A DNA stretch of 64,000 nucleotides from contig JAIWND010000029.1 in assembly GCA_025330725.1 (NCBI GenBank), positions 62,001 through 126,000 of the forward strand, read 5' to 3'. How positions within the stretch are numbered: position 1 is the first letter of the stretch; the number at the start of each line of letters is the position of its first letter. This stretch comes from Chlamydoabsidia padenii (Eukaryota; Mucoromycota; Mucoromycetes; Mucorales; Cunninghamellaceae). A program made the position numbers and the translations under genes. Below, in pieces: positions 12,872-24,242 of this stretch. Under the pieces are notes generated by a model. It worked only from the letters and a program-made list of their open reading frames with translations. It ran no database searches and was not told where the DNA came from.

Positions 12872-14069
12872 TTACAAGAACTTCCATTTGACCTTCAAGA
12901 CACCGGTATCAAAGGCACCCAATTTAGCAAAGGCACTATGATAGCAAAAAAAAAAAAAAAGAGGTTAGTTTTTTTTTTTTTTTTGTTTGATGGATTGCTA
13001 AAGACTTACGCAGGAGACAGATCGATATGGCTAGCATCACAGGGAGGACAGGCATCACGAACAGTGACAGTGACATCGTTTCCTTTAGGACCTTGGATCA
13101 AGATTTTCTTGCCACATAGCTTGCTTTCTTCGTCCATGTCACCATAAAGTTCTTCACCCTAAATAAAGAGAGAAAGAGATTAGTGAGCGAAAAAAAAAAG
13201 CGGGATTTTAATCTTACCAAGGCAGCAATCAGATCATTATCATCATTCCATTCACCACAGGCACCTTGGTTGGGAGTGAAGAAGGTAACTTCACCATCGT
13301 CGTAGTCCCAGTCATTGTCATTGTCATCATCATCATCATCATCATCATCGTCGCCGCCATCATCAGCATGGTCTTTATGCTTTTGATCATCATCATCATC
13401 ATCATCATCGTGGTCTTTATGCTTTTGATCATCATCATCATCATCGTGGTCTTTATGCTTTTGATCATCATCATCATCATCGTGGTCTTTGTGTTTGTGG
13501 TCATCATCATCATCATCATGGTGAGTGGGTTCAGCCTTCTTGGAGGAAGTAGTAGTAGTGGTCTTGTGGTGAGTGGTGGGAGTAGGCGTGTGCTTTGCTT
13601 TGGGGGTAGCGGTAGGAGTCACCGTGGTGGATGAATGCTTTTTTCCCGATTTCTTGGTCTGGCGGCGTTTACAATCGACGACGACATCTTTTTCCAGGGG
13701 CACGACCAATTTGGTAATTTCGGATTTATCAATAGAAGGCAAAGAAAAATCGGGCACATTGACTTGACAATCATTTCCATGATGAGTCTTGCCTTGAGCA
13801 TCCTTGACATGGACGGTGTCCTTGGTGAAGATATGGATCACGCTTCCCCCGGCAATGGATTGAGGTAATTCATCCCGCTTCTTTTGACAACGAGTGGATT
13901 GAGTGGTGGTACCTTGAATCAGGATATGGGTGCCATTGGAAGAGAGTTTGCCCCGTTTGAAACTGAGGGAGCAAGATACATCATGGTGAGGTCGAGGGTG
14001 ATGACAGGCTTGGGACAGACCGGTGGCCAAGGCGAGAAGATAAAGGGTCGTGGTGAATTTCAATTGCAT
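12872..14069 (-). CDS. secreted expansin/barwin-like protein with Asp/His repeat linker
   Basis: Three exons: 14069-13218, 13158-13010, 12935-12872; 354 aa. A signal peptide (MQLKFTTTLYLLALATGLSQA) is followed by a Cys-containing N-terminal domain to about residue 135. A Thr/Pro/Lys-rich segment (about 140-180) leads to a repetitive acidic/His stretch (about 185-255) built from KHKDHDDDDDDQ-like units. The C-terminal ~100 residues form a double-psi beta-barrel of the RlpA/expansin (DPBB) type: VTFFTPNQGACGEWND, then VTVRDACPPCDASHIDLSP and the final AFAKLGAFDTGVLKVKWKFL. The DACPPC and HIDLS motifs are typical of fungal loosenin/expansin-like and barwin-like proteins. Wall loosening or polysaccharide binding is inferred from family. 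The Asp/His tract could bind metal ions. The antisense Ile/Val-rich frames here are shadows of the repeat. Confidence 0.8.
13328..13525 (-). repeat. coding Asp/His/Lys tandem repeat (GAT/CAT triplets)
   Basis: Four to five imperfect units of about 36-45 bp, each encoding K(H)KDH followed by five to eight Asp, with GAT dominating. Unit lengths differ only by whole codons, as expected from replication slippage within a frame under selection. Confidence 0.85.
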
Positions 14070-15299
14070 TGTACCAGCAATACAAGGAGAGAGAAAAAGA
14101 TGGGAAGGGGTAGAAGAAGAAGAAAAAAAAGGTGAAGAAGAAGAAAATAATGAAAGAGAACCTCTTCTTTTTTAACTGAAATTATTTTTTCTGTGGCAAA
14201 GGTTACACAAGACTAAATGAAAAATTGGCCAGGGCCCAAGGTGCAACTTTCGAAAAAATGAAATTTCAAAACCCGCCATCTTTTTCCGCTTGATCCATCT
14301 TCCCCTGAGGGAAGGAAACACAGGAAAAAGGAGAGCAAAAAGAATATTGGCAGATCTCAAGGTTGTTTATTGTTCTTGTAGTTCTTTTTGGTTGGATGCG
14401 CGCCTCATTCGAAGTGGAAATTAATAAAATTGATAAAACACAGAATCTCAAGATACTTCTATTGCAATTTCTACAGCCGAATATACCTTTTCTGTCATTA
14501 ATGTCACACGAAAGCTTGTGCACCTATCATGACTAGCTTGTTTTTTTTCCCTCTTTGCCTAACATCTTTGTTTGCCATATATACCTTATTAGTAGACCAG
14601 TCAGTCTCGAACAATAAACATTTGTCATCTATGAAATCTCATATTGATGCAAGGCTAATATGCACTGTTAACATTGCATGATTTGAAATCTGAACCCCGC
14701 ATCAGAAAGTAGTAAGTTTCTTTTAAGTATCCCCACTCCCGGTTTTGCCATTGTGTGTCTTTGCCGAGTACAAACGGAATGGCAAGAGTCATCGTCTATT
14801 CGTGCTTATCTTTTTTTTTTTTATTGGTTTCTGATTCCTTTTCCATTTCAGGGTCACCCTCGATTCCAAATCCCGACGAAATGGCCTACTTTCCTTTCGT
14901 GGTCAATCGTCTGATTTATTTTCAGCAAGACATCAAAAGTGTAGGTGAGAGCACAAAGCAAGACACCACATGCTGTGTTGTGCGCCATCGTTGAAAGGCA
15001 CACATGTATCACACAACCCCCGATGCCGACGTTATCGATCTAAGAAGTACGGACTACATACTCCATTCGATAGTTTGAATCACACTAATCACGCACAAAA
15101 GGAAAAATTGAGATTCAAGTTTCGTTTGATGTCACTCGAGAGTCGGTACATTGGTTTTGATTTTAAGGGGGGGGGGAAAGGTGTAAAGAGCATAAAACTT
15201 AAAAAAGGAAACATTTCAAGCCCCGTCTTTTTTAGCGACCTTGTTCTTCCTTCCTTTTCAACACTAGACACTCAAGACCTTGTAGCCCGCCTTATATTA
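14070..15299. other. gene-poor region
   Basis: The promoter side of the expansin-like gene is at the left. Short open frames exist (for example 14970-15308) but are Lys/Phe-rich and show no domain. Copies of the recurrent motif occur at 14264-14276 and 15213-15225. A spliced transcript cannot be excluded because TTCTCTAG acceptor-like sites occur near 15330, but none is supported. Confidence 0.4.
14264..14276. promoter_or_regulatory. recurrent motif upstream of expansin-like gene
   Basis: TTTCAAAACCCGC (reverse form of GCGGGTTTTGAAA) about 200 bp upstream of the start codon at 14069. Confidence 0.4.
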
Positions 15300-15472
15300 A
15301 CAAGTTGACTTTTTTTTTTCTGTTCTCTAGACGCTTTGGTACTTGACCGATGACCAATGCAATAAAAAACACACCTACATCGGTTAACAATTGAGCGAGT
15401 AGTGTTCTTCCCGAACCTGACCAGGAAATCAAGAGCTAGCGGCATTTGCAATTGAAGTTTGCTTCTGCCCAA

Positions 15473-15506
<34 letters not shown>

Positions 15507-16590
15507 TCGTTTTTTGCAAATGACAGATAAAAGTCATCGTAAGCTTGGACTGACTGACACAAGGGTCTTGGTACTTGTCTTTTGCAGTAAAATATGTTGG
15601 AAATATGTCATGGTGTCCACATCGCCACTTTCATCATTAGCATAAGTTGATAATTGGAGCGAGTAGAGCCTTTCAAAATCTTAGTAGAGGCAGGCGGGAT
15701 CAGAAAAAGTACGAAAAGGAACTAGACATCATTTTTTTTCTTGCAAAGAACAGGTAAAAGTCATCGCAAGTCTGAACTGACCGACACATGGGTCTTGTTA
15801 CATTGGTCATTATGTAATGCGTATTGAAAATAGGCTCAGGAATGCTCATGGTCACTTTTGTCATTAGCATCACTAGGTCATTAAGGCAGTAGAGCTCTCC
15901 CAAGATTCCAGGCGAGAGTAAGCGGGTTTTGAATCAAGTTTTGTCTTGTGTGTCAATTTTCACTCTGCAACTTTTTTTTTTTACAAAAGTCAGGTTAAAA
16001 CGATCTTGAGGCTATATTGCTCGATACAAGGTACTTGGTACAATGGCCATTATGTAAACTTTGTTGTAAATAGGCTAAGGAATGCACACGGTCCTTTTTG
16101 TCATTAGCATCGCTTGTTCATTGAGACAATAGAGCTCTCTTAAGATTCCAGGCGAGGATAATCGGGTTTTGAATTAAGTTTTGTCTTGTGTGTCAATTTT
16201 CACTCTGCAACTTTTTTTTTTATTACAAAAGTCAGGTTAAAACGATCTTGAGGCTATATTGCTCCATACAGTAGACTTGGTACAATGGCCATTATGTAAA
16301 GTTTGTTGTAAATATGCTATAATGTCCACATCGCCACTTTAATCATTAGCATCCGTTGACAATTAGAGGGAGCAGAGCCTTTCCAAATCTTAGTAGATGG
16401 AAGCGGGATCTGAAAATGAAACCTGGTTCCTCTTACTTTTTTTTTTTCTTACAAAGGACAGGAAAAGGTCATCCCCAGTCTGAGCATACCGACGCAAAAA
16501 TCTTGGAGCTTGGTTTTTGCCGTAAAGTATGTTGAAAATATGCCATGGTATCCACATCGCCAGTTTAATTATTAGTAAGTACGAGGAACA
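15300..16590. repeat. tandem array of ~230-240-bp noncoding units
   Basis: Units begin with a T-tract plus 'TACAAAAG(T/G)(A)CAGG' and end with 'GGGTTTTGAAT' or 'GGGATCTGAAAA'. Approximate copies: 15310-15475 (weak), 15504-15729, 15730-15969, 15970-16210, 16211-16436 and 16437-16575 (partial). The 15730 and 15970 units share nearly identical ends (TTTTGTCTTGTGTGTCAATT). The 15504 and 16437 units are a second type. The 16211 unit starts as one type and ends as the other. No coding potential is consistent across copies. Confidence 0.8.
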
Positions 16591-16852
16591 TGTGCTACAT
16601 TATTGAAGTGCTGATTAAACAACAACCCTGCTTGCTGTTGTCGAGCTGTTTTATTTTAGTTCATGAAGGATATTATCAGTTCATTAAGAACATGGTTAAT
16701 TTACGTAGGACATTATAACAAAAGAGTCATTTTGTTTTTATATTTTGTTTTTATTAGTTAAAAAATAGAAAGACATGCTAATAGAATACATAACAGAGGG
16801 TAGGTGGGGTGGAGAGGGTTTGTAAGGTACATATACAAAAATCATTTGGTAT

Positions 16853-18517
16853 TTACATGAGGGGTTCGTCGCTATTCGACAATCGATTCAGGTGGAGGTA
16901 GACATCTGTTCCATAGCCTTCCATAGATATCAGCTTCAGGTCACCACCAAAGTAACGAGCATACTAGAACACAAAAAGAAAAAAATAAAAAAGAAAAAAG
17001 AAGGGGTTAGGTAAACGGTGATGGCATTGTCTTTTCTTCTACTACACTTACCAATCTTGATAAAGGTAATCCATAACCAAAACCGGCCATAGGAGCTTTA
17101 AAGTCGGATTGACTGTATTCTGGTTCCAATTCCTGGGCTTGAGCAGTTGTATACTATATAGGCGAATCATTGTTTTAGTACAACCATCATTCCTCCCCCC
17201 CCTCCTTAATATTTGCGCTTACCATGTAAGTCCAAACCAAAGGAATACCAGATCGAGGAATACCCCCACCTTCATCCGAAATCTTGATAGTGATGTCTTC
17301 CCGACCATAAGCAATCACGACCTTGATAGCAGGGAATTCATCTTCATAATCGGGACCAAAACGTTCGACGACGGCACGAAGTGAGTTCTTGAGCAATTCA
17401 AACAACATGTGGTTGAGATGAGAAGGTACATACATGAATTCGATATCGGCCGGGCAAAACATTTGTACTTCTGGGGCCTTGAAGAGTCCATAGTGTTCTT
17501 CACAGATAAACCGAGCATTAGCAATAGCATCCAGGGCAATTTCCTTGATATTCGTTCGTGTACAAATCACACCCACATAGTCTTTGCCGTGCGATTGAGA
17601 CCGATACAATGCCGAGTGCTGTCCTATTAACATCCGAATCCCAATCCGTGACATGTAGAATCGGTCGAGGAATTGCTGAACCTGAGTGTCGATCACATTA
17701 CCGTTTAACCGTTCCTTGTACTCGAGAATGCCTTGCGCCACTGTCGTCACCACCGGGTCATGCCGCCGCTTGATCGCTTCGATGGTCTTTGTGAAATTGA
17801 GGTTGTATTCGGATATTTCGGGTGGAGCGCGAAAGGTTTCGAGGTTGGTATAATAGCGATGGCCGATCGGGACAGAAGGGTGCATGTTGGCTTCTTCTTT
17901 AAGGATCGGGCGAAGTGATGGGTTGGGAATACTGGCGGGTAGAGCAAAGGCTTCGGATGATTTCGAGGCTGACTTGAGTTGTTGTTTCACTGTATTGTCG
18001 ATCGCAGGAGGTTTTAATTCGATCAAGTCCTATAATAGAGGAGAAGTAAGTCCTGGTTTGCAATTGCACATCCCCCCATCCGGTTGTCATTTTACCTGAA
18101 AGGATTGAGCATACCAATTCTTGACTTTAATGATGGATGGCATATCACTAAGATTCCTTGGCAGCTCTTCCAGTTCCTTCACACGATGAGCCAGTCGAAT
18201 AGGCAATTCCTCTTCATCATGATAACCGTCGCAGATAATAATAATGATAAAAACCTAGTTAGTATAAAGGGAAGAAGAGAGGGGGGGGTGATTGATTCTT
18301 ACCGTGTAAAAACTGGCTTGCCTTGAATAAAGTGCCTTGGGATGGTTTCTGTCCTATTTATTCATTAACATAATGTAAAGTTAGGCTTTGAATAAACCAC
18401 GCTATTTTCGTACTTACCAAACATGACCATTTGCTTTAAAGAAACCCCTGTTTGAGGGAACCTTGCAAAATGCTTGATCTTTTCATAAAGGCGCGGAGTC
18501 ATTTGGAAGGTAGACAT
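16853..18517 (-). CDS. mitochondrial pyruvate (or branched-chain 2-oxoacid) dehydrogenase kinase
   Basis: Six exons: 18517-18418, 18353-18303, 18211-18096, 18029-17223, 17153-17052, 16963-16853; 428 aa. The N-terminal helical domain shows YEKIKHFARFPQTGVSLKQM and FLHEELPIRLAHRVKELEEL; the phase across intron 2 restores exactly this motif. SRIGIRMLIGQHSALY is the typical conserved His region. The GHKL ATPase follows: N-box MLFELLKNSLRAVVERF, G1 ISDEGGGIPRSGI and G2 GFGYGLPLSRLYARYFGG. The family phosphorylates E1-alpha of the PDH (or BCKDH) complex in the matrix and lowers its flux. No long cleavable presequence is visible before the ARF motif, so an unrecognised upstream exon or internal targeting is possible. 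PDH versus BCKDH specificity cannot be decided by eye, but the similarity looks closer to PDK. Confidence 0.9.
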
Positions 18518-19328
18518 AATGTTAAATGAATGTAGTTTACTGGGGATAAATGAGAGGGATTGTCAAAAAAAAAAAGACGGATAAAATAAAAAAAGGAGTA
18601 GGGGAAAAGAAAGAGGTGGTTTTGGAGCATCTCGGCACTGATCGTGAAATGAGTCGAAATAGACCACCAATCAGAAATGTCTGTACGTCGGGATTTACAA
18701 AGTGGGGTCAACTCTGCATGTGATTTCTAAACGTGGCACTTAAAAAATGATGACTTTTTCACCTGATTGTCAACCATCATCTTACATCATCAGCCTGCTA
18801 ACAAAGAAAGGGACAGTGGGTGTAGATAAAAACATCATACGAGGAGTATGTCAAAAAAAAAGTCGAATAAAGTTCTTACTCAGGAAATCCCTTTGATAGG
18901 TGCCGCGATCATTCTCCGTGTTCAAAAAGCCATATGCGACCATATCCGGTGTGCCTTACAAAGCAACTAAATTCCTGCGAGCGGTTAATTCAAACCCCGG
19001 CTAGCCAAACCTTGCTATTCGTTAGCCAGATTTAAAAAGGTCATTCCAACTTATCAGTGTTCACATTTTCAATCAACATCATTTGGTAACTATTTTAAGG
19101 AAGACCCATTTCATTATGCAACCATCCAATTTCAAAACCCGCCCAACACCAATCCGATCATTTATTGTAAAGTAGACATTTCATCAGAAGGTCAATGCCT
19201 GTTGATTTTATTTTTTATTATAAGAGACATATCAACAAATAAACTATACTAGAGTAATACAAAATGACTATCATACACATAAAAATACATAAAGTGGAGA
19301 GAAAGGGAGGAAGCATAAAAGAGGGGAA
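18518..19328. other. intergenic region with three motif copies
   Basis: Promoter side of the PDK-like gene and 3' side of the RasGEF gene. Recurrent motifs at 18688-18700, 18989-18999 and 19130-19142. No ORF or tRNA fold is supported. Confidence 0.5.
18688..18700. promoter_or_regulatory. recurrent motif upstream of PDK-like gene
   Basis: TCGGGATTTACAA about 170-180 bp upstream of the ATG at 18517. Confidence 0.4.
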
Positions 19329-21580
19329 TCAATGAGTCGCTGCACCAGGCATTGACGCACTGCGTTGATGAGAAGTAGATGCCGATGATCGTAATTGTCG
19401 ACTAGGTGTAGGTGGAGGAGTACGTGTAATCATAGGCTTCGACACCGAACGATCATCTTCCAATAACTTTGGCACCAATTCACCACTTTTCCGCCAAGGC
19501 CAAAAAGAGCCAAACGATCGACGGGGCTGTTGTTCTTCAGGTGTAGAGATAGAATCCCATGTGCTGCGATTGGTACTGGTCGTTGTCATACTGAGCATAC
19601 TGTCATGATAGGTCCGTGGGTTGTTAAGTGTGCTGTTGTGACTATTGGTACGGACTAGATCAATGGTGACCGGTCGACGGGGCGCTTCACGTAATTGACT
19701 GAGTTCGTCAATAATCTTTTCGTTCACCCACGGTCGCATCAGTATATAATGGGTAATTCGTTGCTGTTCCACTTTGACACTGTCCTGTTGATCGGTGGCG
19801 TCTAAAAAGGGTGTATCTGGATCGGACGTGGTGGATTGATGAGTAGATGACAACGTGAGAGGTGTCATGTTGAAAGATCCTTGTTGTTGTTGTTGTTGAT
19901 CTAGTATGGTGGTGGATGGAGTTGATGTTACAGTGGTCGTAGGTGAGGATGGCGTTTTGTTGGAAGAAGGTGTATAGTATTGCTGTATTGCCTGTGCCTG
20001 TCGTACAAAAAATCCATTCTTTTTCTTGAAGTAATGTGCTGGAGGACGAAGACTGTAAGCTGGGCATCGTTGATAGGTTCGTATCCAATTAAGTATTTCA
20101 ATCGCCCGAGGATCATCTGCTGTTGTTGCTGTTGCTGTTTCCATTCCACTGTGAGTTGTTGTTTTGGCTGTCATCACGTAAGTCATGTCATGGATGAGAA
20201 CCCCCAAGAAAGGCACCATGGGTTGATGTAGTGTTCGACCAGGTTGACAATTAGGCACCAAGGATCGAATATGTTGACGGTATCGACTATAATTATCGGC
20301 TTCAGACATTAAAGCAGTAAGCACCTCCAGTCGATTCATGCGCTTCTTTGGAATGCATTCCCATGTACGTTTCAGTCGTTGAACAGGTGGTGTACCCAAG
20401 GCCGATACAATAGCTTTTAGAGTTTGATAATTGTTGAGTGCCAAACATTGAGTAGCAATCTTGATCCACCGATGGACAATTTCCGCCCGATGAGAAGCTT
20501 CTTGAGGTAAGAGGATAGTATGTTCAATGACTCGAGTTAGATAATTAAAAAAGTCTGTAGAAGCGACAATGTTGGGATGAGGTTGTTTAGCCACCGCCCT
20601 ATGTTGTTGTAAAGCCTCGGGAGGAATGGCTCGAAAGATGGCGGATTCGATCAGAGTGAGTTGGTAGGCCATGAGTTGTGGTGAAAAGTCCAAGAGTGTT
20701 GGTACCGTCATCGCACTCATATACACCGTCCGTACATTGTTGAGAAGTCGCCGCACCGTAGCAATAGACGCCGTTTGTTGTTCTTGTTCCGCCCCTTCCG
20801 CCAAGGGTTGTTGCTGAGTCAAAAGGAAATCCAGTTGTTGCTGAAGTTGCCGATGCATGCCAAGTAAAGGAGATGCCGGAATCTTGGGTACATACAAGTC
20901 GGTGGTACAAGTGGGTGAGATCGGTAGAGCCATGCTTTCTGCCGTGTTTGTTTGAGCAGGTACCAGATCATACGGATCAAGCATCAAACTGGTCGCATCC
21001 TCCAAAGTCGTACTAGTTGTATTCGTAATAGTCAAAGGTGATAATCGATCTGGCTGTTGTGTTGTTACCTTTCGTTGAGGTAGAGGAATGGGGTCTACCA
21101 TGATAAAAAAAAAAAAGGATGAGTGACAAAAGAAGAAGTCTACATTCCTTTTTTGGGTTACCTACATGATGATTTCTCTGTACCAATGGATTTAAGTGCA
21201 TTCATAATCTTTTCTTCTTCGTCATCTTCTTCTTCATCGTCATCCATAAATGGTATAGTATGTCGTCGGTCGGCAAAGGTGACTGATGAGTTTGCTCGTG
21301 GTCGCTGGTGTGTCACTGCTGTTTGGTCGTCGGATGATGGTATGGTGAAATCAGTGGTGACTATAGCCAAAGGTGGAAGTGGAGGTACAGGTCGTTTGTT
21401 ACTGATCGTTGGTTTAGGTGGTACTGGTGGTTTAGGTGGTAAAGGTGGTGGTGTATTGACTGTCGACTTTTTGTTTTTGTTGGTAAAAGAGGTCTGTAGA
21501 ACAATATGTTCCAATTGATTCAAACTAGATCGTATGATGGAGAGTAGCTTGTCATACTCTACTGGTGTAGATACAATTGC

Positions 21581-21618
<38 letters not shown>

Positions 21619-21871
21619 ATTAGGAAGGACCCTTGTGGCACTTTTTCTTTTGTTGACTTACTTTGATGGACAAATTTCACACCGTGAAGTTGTTGAGTTG
21701 ATAGTTCCACAGCAGAGATAAACTTGACATAAGCATCCTACAAGAGTATATAAAAGCATTAGTATGGGTGAGAGATCGTTAATGAGCAGCATAAATGAAA
21801 ATGAGTTTTACCTTTGTGAGACCGTTTTCTAGTAGGTAAGATGCTTCAGTATATAGCAGTTGAGTATCCAT
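19329..21871 (-). CDS. Ras guanine-nucleotide exchange factor (RasGEF/Cdc25 domain)
   Basis: Four exons: 21871-21812, 21737-21662, 21579-21166, 21094-19329; 771 aa. The donor of intron 3 was placed at CAT|GTAGGT (21166/21165), because the overlapping AG|GTAACC site gives the wrong phase. The N-terminus (YTEASYLLENGLTKDAYVKF) has the look of an MIT-like three-helix unit. A Pro-rich stretch follows (PPPLPPKPPVPPKP, about 75-90; possible SH3 ligand), then an acidic run. The RasGEF catalytic domain is at about 310-540: EIVHRWIKIATQCLALNNYQ, AIVSALGTPPVQRLKRTWE and PMVPFLGVLIHDMTYV. A Ser/Thr-rich, probably disordered tail ends the protein. No clear RasGEF N-terminal (LTE) module is evident. It activates a Ras-type GTPase (family knowledge); the particular target is unknown. 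Confidence 0.82.
21584..21616. repeat. (AG)n microsatellite in RasGEF intron 2
   Basis: About 16 AG units beside the exon 3 acceptor. On the gene strand it reads (CT)n, so it may serve as the polypyrimidine tract. Confidence 0.8.
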
Positions 21872-22309
21872 GTCAGTTCGTGTTGGCCATGTATTAAGTA
21901 GTATCAATAGTCAAAAAGGAATCAAACAATGTGAAAAAAGTAAAACCCCAGACTGAAAAGTAAAAGAAAAAGAAAAAGAAAAAAGATCAAATGGGAGCGG
22001 GACGATTTTGAATCTCGTTTATCGGATTTGGCCCTTTCTCAAGGAATTCAAACCCCGGTCTAAGATTTTTTTTTTTTTTTTAAACTTTTACCAGCTTTCT
22101 TGCCCTTCTCTCCCTCTCTCTCTTTCTTTTTTTCTCACAGTGGGATCAACATTGACTCAACTTATGCTGTCCAAATAAGTTTGGTGCTTGATACGATTGG
22201 GAAACAAGGACTACCAGAAACTATGCCTTCATTTTGGAACAACCACTGAGTACGACAAGACCCTACCGAACATCCACCATATGACCTTTGCCACAGCCAA
22301 AGAACTGGA

Positions 22310-22343
<34 letters not shown>

Positions 22344-23135
22344 TAGGTAAAAACGATAAAACAGCATATCTAACTAACATTATCAAGTCATCAAGTGAAT
22401 AGTGTGGTGATGGATCTTGGGTGAGTGCGGCCTAGATCACAAAGATACAAGAACCTGCCTATGGAAAGAAGACGAAGCGGATCGAAATCAAGACAAGGAA
22501 GACGACATATGACGACTGATGATAATGAAGACAAGGCTTAATGGAACACTATGATATCAATACACTACGACTGTCGGCTAAAACGGCGATGTAAGTATTA
22601 TCTTGATCAAACTAAACTATCCGGAACGATTACTCGATCACTTGTCACATGCAGGGTTTGGGTTTAATAACTGGCAAGTAAAATGGTCTTTGTAGGGGGG
22701 AAGGGGGTATAATTATTAATAGGCAACAAGACGACGCCGGGAACTAAAACGAACCGACTTGGATCCGAAGGATAGCTTACCCCACATGATTTGCACAATT
22801 ATAGTATAGATAAACCATAACTAGTAAAAACTTTATATTCCCTTCTTAATAAACATGACATGTATCCAAATAAACCAATCATTTTTAATAAAATCAAAAT
22901 GTGTCCCCAACAGTGATTGAAGTATCCCTTTTTAATATCCCATTTTTGTATATTGTATCTGGATAAGTCTTTTTTATAAAAAAAAAACAAATATATCATT
23001 TATTGTATGTATAATGGAAGGTAGGTATGTACAGATAAGTATATATATAAAGAGATAAGAGCAAAAGGGAAGGAAGAAGGTATACGATAAAATAAAATAA
23101 AAAAGCTATGTATGAATGTATGTATGTAAATGTAA
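21872..23135. other. intergenic region, possible gene relic
   Basis: Right after the RasGEF start lie motif copies (21997-22013 variant; 22047-22057). 22140-22315 looks coding-like in short pieces (for example SLVLDTIGKQGLPETMPSFW in the plus strand, following a TTTCTCACAG acceptor-like site), then a TGA and a run of about 27 A at 22315. Nothing beyond that resolves into a gene. Confidence 0.3.
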
Positions 23136-24242
23136 CTAGACCATGGAAGGATGAGTTGTAGGTTTCTTGAATGAATCACGGACTTGATCATCATCAAAGA
23201 ATTCATTCAACAATATCCCGCTTTTCCCAGTGAGTAATTCCAAATCCCGAGTAGTTTCCAATCGTTTCTTTCTCTGTTGTAGTCCCCACATTTCCAACAA
23301 GAAACCGACATGATCTTCATTCCGGACACTGTCATAAAGGATTTGACGCAAAGTAGACAAATCCATCAGATTAACAGCATGATCACGTTGAAGACCTGAG
23401 AACATGCGTTGACTGAGTTCGAGTAATGTCAAGAGTTGAGGACCAGTGATCTTGTAAATGTTACCGGCATGTCGAATAGTAGGTGAATGAGCAATGTAAC
23501 CAGTGGCACGAGCAATATCCGCCAAATTGCATGATTCCACCGTATAATCCAAATCCAACAAGGGGAAAGCATCGTGTTCGGCCACATAGTGTCGAAGGAC
23601 CATCAAGTGTTGGTGAAGGATTCCAGGGTAGCGTAAAATGGTGACTTTATCTTTATCCAATTGTTGTCGTAGGTAGGACTCAATGCACATAAATTGATAA
23701 TGGAAGGAGGGTTGGTGGAGACATCGCATTGTATCTTCTGACATCTGACCTTGTAACAAATAAGGATCTTTGGGTGAGAATGGTGTCAAAAAGATAATAT
23801 GATCCACCTGTGCTTCTTTGGCTGCATCAATGAATCTATATATATATATATAAAGAATCAGTATGTGTATGTTTCATTCTTGTTTCAATTTATATATGTT
23901 TATATGTACTTACGTTTTCCCAAACTGGAGTACATTGTTTCGAGTCATACGGTCATTAAGAGGATCAATCAAAAGACAGAGTTTGGCCACACCACGAAGA
24001 GCTTCCGTCGCTTTATGAGGTTCACTAAAGATATCAATGGCCACCACTTTTGCACCCATCTTTTCCAAAGTCTGAGCCCGATCAGTCGATGCATCGGCAA
24101 GTCCCCCGTAAACTGGATAAGCTGGAAGATGTTTATGTTGATTAGGAAGGTGAATTAATTGTTGGACAATGGAAATGCCTTTATCGCCATCAGCACCAGT
24201 AACAAAGATGGGTCCTTTACCAATGTTTTTTGTAGGAGTCAT
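23136..24242 (-). CDS. NmrA-like / NAD(P)-binding Rossmann protein
   Basis: Two exons, 24242-23914 and 23835-23136; 342 aa. The N-terminal dinucleotide-binding motif is GPIFVTGADGDKGISIVQQL (a GxxGxxG variant, about 9-28), followed by GAKVVAIDI and the second strand region LCLLIDPL. The second exon opens with FIDAAKEAQVDHIIFLTPFS, the usual 'alpha-beta-alpha after NNV' of the atypical SDR/NmrA family, and continues with YPGILHQHL and GNIYKITGPQLLTLLEL, as in NmrA/HSCARG-like proteins. Such proteins sense or bind NAD(P) and often regulate transcription or act as reductases. The active-site Tyr-x3-Lys of classical SDRs is not visible, so a regulatory role is more likely (inference). Confidence 0.8.

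Noticed and set aside
13229..13634. Ile/Val-rich and Met-rich open frames
   Set aside because: Shadows of the GAT-rich Asp/His repeat of the expansin-like gene read in other frames.
14970..15308. 112-aa open frame
   Set aside because: Biased Lys/Phe/Ser composition, no domain, no splice support; lies in gene-poor DNA next to the tandem array.
15272..15903. two similar short minus-strand frames (MCQSVQ.. and MCRSVQ..)
   Set aside because: Their similarity comes from the tandem array. They are broken in the other units, so a conserved peptide is unlikely.
18960..19005. tRNA-like 3' end (GGTTAATTCAAACCCCGGCT)
   Set aside because: No A-box sequence, anticodon arm or acceptor pairing upstream. 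It is explained as one more copy of the recurrent motif.
21994..22060. possible RNA gene around GCGGGACGATTTTGAATCTC and TTCAAACCCCGG
   Set aside because: The two motif-like pieces are in opposite orientation and could form a stem, but no known RNA family or transcript evidence fits. Kept only as motif copies.
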